Both the position numbers and the translations under genes were made by a program. Positions 58,968 through 64,000 of a stretch of 64,000 bases of DNA are shown piece after piece. Source of the DNA: Guillardia theta CCMP2712 (taxonomy: Eukaryota > Cryptophyceae > Pyrenomonadales > Geminigeraceae); the NCBI RefSeq assembly GCF_000315625.1, contig NW_005434669.1, forward strand, positions 1,087,245 to 1,151,244, written 5' to 3'. Numbering within the stretch: position 1 is the first letter of the stretch; the number at the start of each line of letters is the position of its first letter. Under the pieces are notes generated by a model, which did not search any database, was not told the DNA's origin, and saw nothing but the letters and a program-made list of their open reading frames with translations.

Positions 58968-60605
58968 CTAGCTGTACCGCTGCTGAAACCCGATGCCGTT
59001 GGCACCATCCGTTATGCTGAAGTATCGAGCATCGTCCGTGGACCCGTGGTCCCACTCCCCCTCATGAACTCGCTGCAGCGTGAGGGGGTTGAGGACGTTG
59101 ATGTTGTGATCGTTGTCTACCCCCTTGTTGTGTCCCGCCTTGATCCCATCGGACGCTGTCAGATGGACTGCCGTCACTGTGTTGCTGCAGTCGATAGTCG
59201 CTACACCCTCGGTGTGGACCGCGTGGTCCACCAGCCAGTTGTCATACGACCTTCTCCCCACCACGAAGTTGGGCACGTCGTTCCAGTTCAGCCACCCGCG
59301 GGAGTAGATGAAGTAATCCTCCGCATCATTCTGAAACAGCTCTCCCCTTGTCGCCATTGCACGAACTTCGTCATCAGAACTCAGCATCTCGTTCGCAAGG
59401 TCCACATTCAGCCTCTTGCCGATGAGCAGCACTCCTTTCATCTTCCCGAGCGCGAGGTCCGGGCCCCATCGCGCCTTGACAGCCTCGGCCGTCTTGAGGA
59501 GATCTTCGGTGAAGATGATGTCACCGTTGGTGTAGCCGTCAAGCACGAAACGGTCCATCTGAGGGCACTTGTCCTTATGTGCGATGTAGTTGTACATGTA
59601 GTTCAGCAGGGGAGTCCCCGCGCTGTTCGTCTCGAACCTGTCGACCACCTCGATCCCGTACATCTTCGCCTTCATCGTCCACTTGGGAGAGTCGGTGAAC
59701 AGATACGCCTTGAGCCCCTTGCCAGACAACCTCGCAAACGATCGCAGAGCGTTCTCCTGGGCCATCTCCTTCCTAGGGTCCCCGTTGTCCATGAACGTAG
59801 TCACCAGCGTGACAAGAACCTTGCAAGGATCGATCTCCACAGCCACCTGGTGGACCGCAGGCTGACGCTGAAGAAAGTTTGGGGCCGCGTATGAAGCAGC
59901 AGGCGCACTCAGTGCTGATACAACTTGCCCGCCATTCCCGTTGGCCGCACTGAAGAAATCCGATCTTGTCGGTTGCTGCAGTTGAGGAAACAGCTCGGGG
60001 GTGGCAGCTGTAGCCGCCGATGCATTCCAGACCCGCGGCGCCAGTGCTCTTCCCTGTTGCAGGCCTTGGGTAGCAACGTTGTGTTGCATGGTGATGCCGC
60101 GGCTGTTGAGGAGCTGCATGAGCGCGGGGTTGTTGATATGGCGATTCAGCATCAGAAGTCTCGCCCTCTCCGTGTCGACGTGAGTGATGCGAGGATAACG
60201 AATCGGAGCACGAGCGGAGAATGCCATGCCCTTCAAACTCCTTGCCTGAGGGTTGGATGGAGCAAGAGATAAGCTTTGCTCGCGCTGTGAAGTCGCCTTG
60301 TCCACGCTTGTTTTCAACTCAGGTTTCTCACCATGCTGTTTCTTGCCATGCAGACAGTCTTTCAGCTTCTTGTTGGCCTCAAGTATCTTCATGTTCATCG
60401 AGCGGAGTTCTTTCTTCATCTCAACTACCATGGATTCTTCTTTCCTAGCCAAAGGGTCCTCGACCCCTCCCGCGAGGAGGTAGCGCTCGTCTTCAGCGTA
60501 TGCCATCGCCTCCTGACGAACATTCCACACGAGGACGAGGAAGACAACGAGGCCTGAGAGCACGACAAGAGGCAGGAGATCTTGCTTCGACACAGGATGC
60601 TGCAT
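58968..60605 (-). CDS. type II membrane protein with glycosyltransferase-like lumenal domain
   Basis: Intronless, 545 codons from ATG 60605. Short N-terminal tail, one membrane helix (LLPLVVLSGLVVFLVLVW, residues about 10-27), a coiled/charged stem (KKELRSMNMKILEANKKLKD), a low-complexity stem to about residue 270, then a globular domain. That domain shows KVLVTLVTTFMDNGDPRKEM, ENALRSFARL, LKAYLFTDSPKW, FVLDGYTNGDIIFTEDLLKT, AEDYFIYSRGWLNWNDVPNF, VVGRRSYDNWLVDHA and TVTAVHLTASDG. The sequence NGDII may be the metal-binding DxD-like site, and the pattern VGRxxxDNWL is one I recall from glycosyltransferase-like proteins of many protists and plants. Probably Golgi. Donor and acceptor unknown. 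The two downstream genes converge: NDUFA9 ends 171 bp away. Confidence 0.75.
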   Translation of the reverse strand: MQHPVSKQDLLPLVVLSGLVVFLVLVWNVRQEAMAYAEDERYLLAGGVEDPLARKEESMVVEMKKELRSMNMKILEANKKLKDCLHGKKQHGEKPELKTSVDKATSQREQSLSLAPSNPQARSLKGMAFSARAPIRYPRITHVDTERARLLMLNRHINNPALMQLLNSRGITMQHNVATQGLQQGRALAPRVWNASAATAATPELFPQLQQPTRSDFFSAANGNGGQVVSALSAPAASYAAPNFLQRQPAVHQVAVEIDPCKVLVTLVTTFMDNGDPRKEMAQENALRSFARLSGKGLKAYLFTDSPKWTMKAKMYGIEVVDRFETNSAGTPLLNYMYNYIAHKDKCPQMDRFVLDGYTNGDIIFTEDLLKTAEAVKARWGPDLALGKMKGVLLIGKRLNVDLANEMLSSDDEVRAMATRGELFQNDAEDYFIYSRGWLNWNDVPNFVVGRRSYDNWLVDHAVHTEGVATIDCSNTVTAVHLTASDGIKAGHNKGVDNDHNINVLNPLTLQRVHEGEWDHGSTDDARYFSITDGANGIGFQQRYS

Positions 60606-60845
60606 TGGCGACGTAAAGATGAGGGTGGGAGATAAACAGAGAGGACGAAGGGGTTACAGAGACGAAGACTAGAGGAGAGGAGAGGAGAGGAGAGATAAGG
60701 AGAGGAAAGTAGAAGAGGAGCAGAGGACTAGGGAGAGGAGAGGAGAGGAGAGGAAAGATCAGCGACGCTAGGCAAAACCATTGCGCACCAAGGGGTGGAG
60801 GAACAAGGGTCCTCCGATTTTCCATCTTTCAGCAAAGGGAGCAAA
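60606..60845. other. upstream region with GGAGA pentamer runs
   Basis: Two short runs of GGAGA units (60672-60700 and 60730-60756) immediately upstream of the glycosyltransferase-like start codon. Otherwise nothing seen. Confidence 0.5.
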
Positions 60846-61090
60846 GGTAATAAAGGCCCGGTAGGTCGCCGGGGCCCGGTCGGCCCGGGCCGCTGCCGCT
60901 GCCGGGCCTGCTGCGGTTTGGGACTCAAAGTCTCGGAGGTTTTTCAGGCCGCCCAGTCACGGTTTGGCGGCGGCCCGGGCCCGAGGCGTCCGGGCCCCTG
61001 ATTGTGACTTCACTGTCACGGTCAGGGCCCGGCCGGCCCGGGGAACAGTCACTACCAGGCTGTGAGAACCAACGGCGATCACTGGCAGCA
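60845..61090. repeat. GC-rich low-complexity island
   Basis: Contains GGCCCGGTCGGCCCGGGCC near 60871, GGCGGCCCGGGCCCG near 60968, TCACGGTCAGGGCCCGG near 61015. No gene called. 61090-61338 shows nothing. Confidence 0.55.
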
Positions 61091-61338
61091 GGACTCCAAT
61101 GATGTTGTCCGACGCTGCTGGTGGTTGATGTTCAGTGTCGCTGTTGGTTGATATTAACAGCCAACATCGTGAGTTGAAGCTTGTCTAGTCATAAAATTCT
61201 CCTCTCATCACTGAAAAAGCTTCCAGGCCATCCATTCATAAGTCTCAAATCATTTCAATCAGTGCTTTTAAATTACAACAGTTGGTATCATAGTATTCAG
61301 TTTCAGTTTAAATCACGGCACTTGAAGGCTGGGCGTGT

Positions 61339-61911
61339 TCAGTCTTGCTTCAGCTTGAGAATGTCTTGCACGCAAACATCAAGATCGCAGGAGGCCTGCG
61401 GATGAGATGAGAGAGGAGTGAGAGTGAGAGAACAACTCGACGAACCTGCGAGGCTACATAGCGGAACTCGAGCTCCTGTGACATTGCATTTCAGAATCAG
61501 AATCAACAAGTTTCAGTTCGTGAGAAGAAGGGGAACGGGAACAGGGAGAGAGGAGAGGAGAGGAGAGGAGAGGAGAGGAGAGGAGAGGAGAGGAGAGGAG
61601 AGGAGAGGAGAGGAGAGGAGAGGAGAGGAGAGGAGGGCGAAGGAGAAGAAGGGATGTTATGTGAAGTATGAAGTGAAGGAAGTGGGAAAAGGGTAAGTAG
61701 TAGAGAAGAAGACAACACAAACTCAAGGGAGAGGAGGAGGAGGAGGAGGAGGAGGAGGAGGAGGAGGAGGAGGAGGAGGAAGAGAAGGAGGAGGAGGAGG
61801 AGGGAGGAGGAGGAGGATAAACCTCGAGAAATTCGTTCTGCTGCAGAGCTTCGAGAATCATCTTCTTCCTCTCATGATGACTAACTGCCCCTTGACCTTC
61901 ATTTTTCCTCT

Positions 61912-61957
<46 letters not shown>

Positions 61958-64000
61958 ATGCTCCTGCTCCTCCTTCTCGTGCTGCTCAGTCTGTTGGAAG
62001 GTTGTCAAGTAGGATAGAGCAGGTCAGAGGTCTCACGGCAGTGCTGATATAATCGAGGATGAAGCGCATGACTTCGAAGAACTTGCGGGCTAGTCAAACT
62101 CGGGCCACGTCCTTCTCCTCCTACCTGACGCCTCGTAGCGTGATCTCTGAAGTCCAGGACAGTCGAAGAAGTTCTTCCCCTGCCCGTTCATCAGCAAGGA
62201 TGAGATCGATAGAAGGAAGGGGGAAGAGCAGGAAGCAGGTGAAGGGGGAGGAGCAGGAGGAGGAGGAGGAGGAGGAGGAGAAGGTAGTTACTTGACGCGG
62301 ATGGAAAGGTTCTGTCTCTCATCGTTCGCTTCCTCCTCCTCCTTCCGAATCTCCCACATCTCGGCGATGTCGTCGACGAAGATGCTATCCTCAGCTCGCT
62401 CCCATCGCTTCGCTACCCCCACCTTGTCGTCACTCGAGTAAACTTCCAGGCTGCCGCTGTTGCAGTTGTAGAGGATCGTCCGGGAGCGCTTGGCGGGGGC
62501 GGTGAGAGCAAACTGGATGGAAAGATGCTCCTTCTTGACTTGTTGCAGCTGCCACTACCTCAGCGCTGGCAGCAGTTGCTGAAGATACCTCAGAATACTT
62601 CGCTTGCAGCAGATGCTTCTTCTTGCCGAACAAGTTGGTTAGCTTGCTGACTAGAGCAAGCCTGGAGTAGAAGGCCTGGGGAGGAATTTCAGATGTTTCC
62701 AGGAGAAAGAGGAGAAGAGCAGGAGGAGGAGGAGGAGGAGGAGGAGGAGGAGGAGGAGGAGGAGGAGGAGGAGGAGGAGGAGGAGGAGGAGGAGGAGGAG
62801 GAGGAGGAGGAGAGCAGGAGGAGGAGAAGGAGGAGAGCAGGAAGAGGAGGAAGGAGTATGAATAGATAGAGGACAGCAGGAGGTCATACAAGTTTCTCCT
62901 GTCGCTTCATCATGTCCTGATTTGCGCCAGTCACACAGGGAGCAAGAGATCAAGTTTGTCTCACTTCAAACCGCAGGGCCTTCGATCCCGCCACGTTCAA
63001 ACTCAACGTGTAAACGACATCCTACTTGCCGTCACTTCCTCCGCCAGTTTCTCAACCAACAGTTCTCACTTGGAAATGTAAGTCTGTTCCATCAGCGTTT
63101 CCATCCAGCAGCTCAATCCTGATGCTTCGGAACCTTATCTGATGCGAGCATACATCAACGCCTTGACATGTTATGCTGCTGTTGTATCACCTGGTCTGCT
63201 AGAGCGCAAGTCCCAAGAGGGCAATGGTGGTAATGGAGCTTCTCAAGAAGACCTCTGCAGCATGAATATGTAGGTTACAATCAGTGTGAGATGTTGGTGG
63301 AGTCAGTAAAGACAGTAGGAGAACAGATTGATGTTGCAAAGTTTTCACCTCAATTTCCATATCGGCATCTTATCTTGCGTTCCGACAACCTGTCATGTTG
63401 TCAGGATCAAAGGCGCTGGTGAATAGTTTGTTCTTTCACCTCGGACCAGCATCTGCGAAACGTTTGCAAATCGTGTGTCTGAAGTACGAACTTTGTTTCA
63501 GCTGTTGAAAGTTGTGAGATCGCAAACAGCCAACGAGAAAGTGATAGGGGAGAAACGATACAACAAAGAGATAGTTAAAATGATAGCATCATGCATCGGA
63601 TATAGTCATGAGGGAACAATATTCGACGATACTGACCAGTAAATGTTAAAAAGTTGTCCAGCAGAACAGCCACAAACAGGTTAAGAAGTACAAAGGTTAC
63701 AATCTAACGAACATGTCACCGACAACAAAGGATCCCCACACTCTGCAAACCAAGTAGAATGCATCAAAGAACAAGACAGCAAACAGTCTGTTCCCACAAT
63801 CATTGTAATCCTCCCAGACACCTTTTGAGTTCTGTCTTGCAGGTCAGTTCCTTCTCCTCCTACTTCCCCCGTCCTCCTTGCCTTGATGCACTTTGTGCAG
63901 ATGGTGCATGCTGGCTGCTCTACCGAGGCATCCCACAAGGCCACTCGGAACCCTCCTCCTGTTGCTGCCTACACTCCAGATGAACACGAGAGGAAGCCAG
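61339..64000 (-). CDS. voltage-gated cation channel subunit, partial (C-terminal part)
   Basis: The 5' part lies beyond the right edge. Near 63800-63630 the minus strand encodes a pore-loop to S6 region: NSKGVWEDYNDCGNRLFAVL, FFDAFYL, then across a very short intron TFVLLNLFVAVLLDNFLTF. NLFVAVLLDNF is the classic S6 end of voltage-gated calcium/sodium-type channels. The cytoplasmic tail would follow in exons TGANQDMMKRQEKL, AFYSRLALVSKLTNLFGKKK, RSRTILYNCNSGSLEVYSSD, DSIFVDDIAEMWEIRKEEEE, FEVMRFILDYIST, a Glu/Gln-rich stretch, ERKKMILEALQQNEFLE and ELEFRYVASQ, ending DVCVQDILKLKQD at 61339. Whether all these exons belong to one gene is inference; no stop was found that separates them. Ion selectivity cannot be read. 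Confidence 0.55.
61549..61634. repeat. pentanucleotide repeat (GGAGA)n in an intron
   Basis: About sixteen GGAGA units between two short C-terminal exons of the channel gene. Confidence 0.9.
61733..61812. repeat. (GGA)n in an intron
   Basis: About fifteen GGA units plus interrupted units, between exons of the channel gene. Confidence 0.85.
61915..61975. repeat. hexanucleotide repeat (CTGCTC)n, probably coding
   Basis: About nine units; on the minus strand GAGCAG reads Glu-Gln and is in frame with ERKKMILEALQQNEFLE downstream, so this copy may be translated as a Glu-Gln tract in the channel tail. Confidence 0.6.
62724..62812. repeat. (GGA)n in an intron
   Basis: Almost thirty perfect GGA units between the exons DMMKRQEKL and AFYSRLALVSKL of the channel gene. 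Confidence 0.9.

Overview
This is eukaryotic nuclear DNA. Genes lie on both strands, are broken by many short GT-AG introns (often 40-120 nt), and are separated by simple-sequence repeats and unusual low-complexity islands. A nuclear Ycf23/DUF561 gene carries a plastid-type leader with a Ser-Ala-Phe junction. With that, plus an IP3 receptor, a Cactin and a chlamydia-like gene, my best guess is an alga with a secondary red plastid, probably a cryptophyte of the Guillardia type. That assignment is inference. Exon joints were worked out by hand from reading frame, splice-site consensus and family conservation, so individual joints may be off.

Layout. 1-3733: a GC-rich non-coding island, an orphan intronless minus-strand ORF and intergenic DNA. 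3734-13326 (+): a complete IP3-receptor-type calcium channel (about 2683 aa, 13 coding exons). 13409-14173 (-): an intronless protein of a family I recall from environmental chlamydiae. 14511-15999 (+): a secreted Cys-rich protein. 16194-18234 (-): a PDZ plus coiled-coil protein. 18813-21585 (-): Cactin, a spliceosome-associated protein. 22635-23862 (+): a PDZ protein. 24080-24506 (+): a small cytochrome b5. 24964-28922 (-): a TPR-cyclic nucleotide phosphodiesterase fusion. 28923-34068: repeat-rich intergenic DNA holding one SHAQKYF-type MYB gene (31951-32478).

34069-38087 (+): a protein with a signal peptide, about three PDZ domains and two UBA domains. 39814-43452 (+): a multi-exon Cys-rich membrane protein. 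43613-45519 (-): a SerA-type 2-hydroxyacid dehydrogenase with a 100-N assembly gap in one intron. 46200-50029 (+): an acidic helical-repeat protein, divergent from the dehydrogenase across a (AGAGC)n tract. 50422-51809 (-): nuclear Ycf23/DUF561. 52889-55753 (+): a UBE3D-like E3 ligase. 57026-58797 (+): NDUFA9 of mitochondrial complex I. 58968-60605 (-): an intronless type II membrane glycosyltransferase-like protein. 61339-64000 (-): a voltage-gated cation channel cut by the window edge.

These genes form no operon or obvious cluster. Signalling functions are frequent (IP3 receptor, cyclic-nucleotide PDE, cation channel, several PDZ scaffolds). The least explained signals are two recurrent intergenic sequence types that often sit side by side. 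One is GC-rich islands built from short self-complementary words. The other is G-poor TACCCC/CCACCC tracts.
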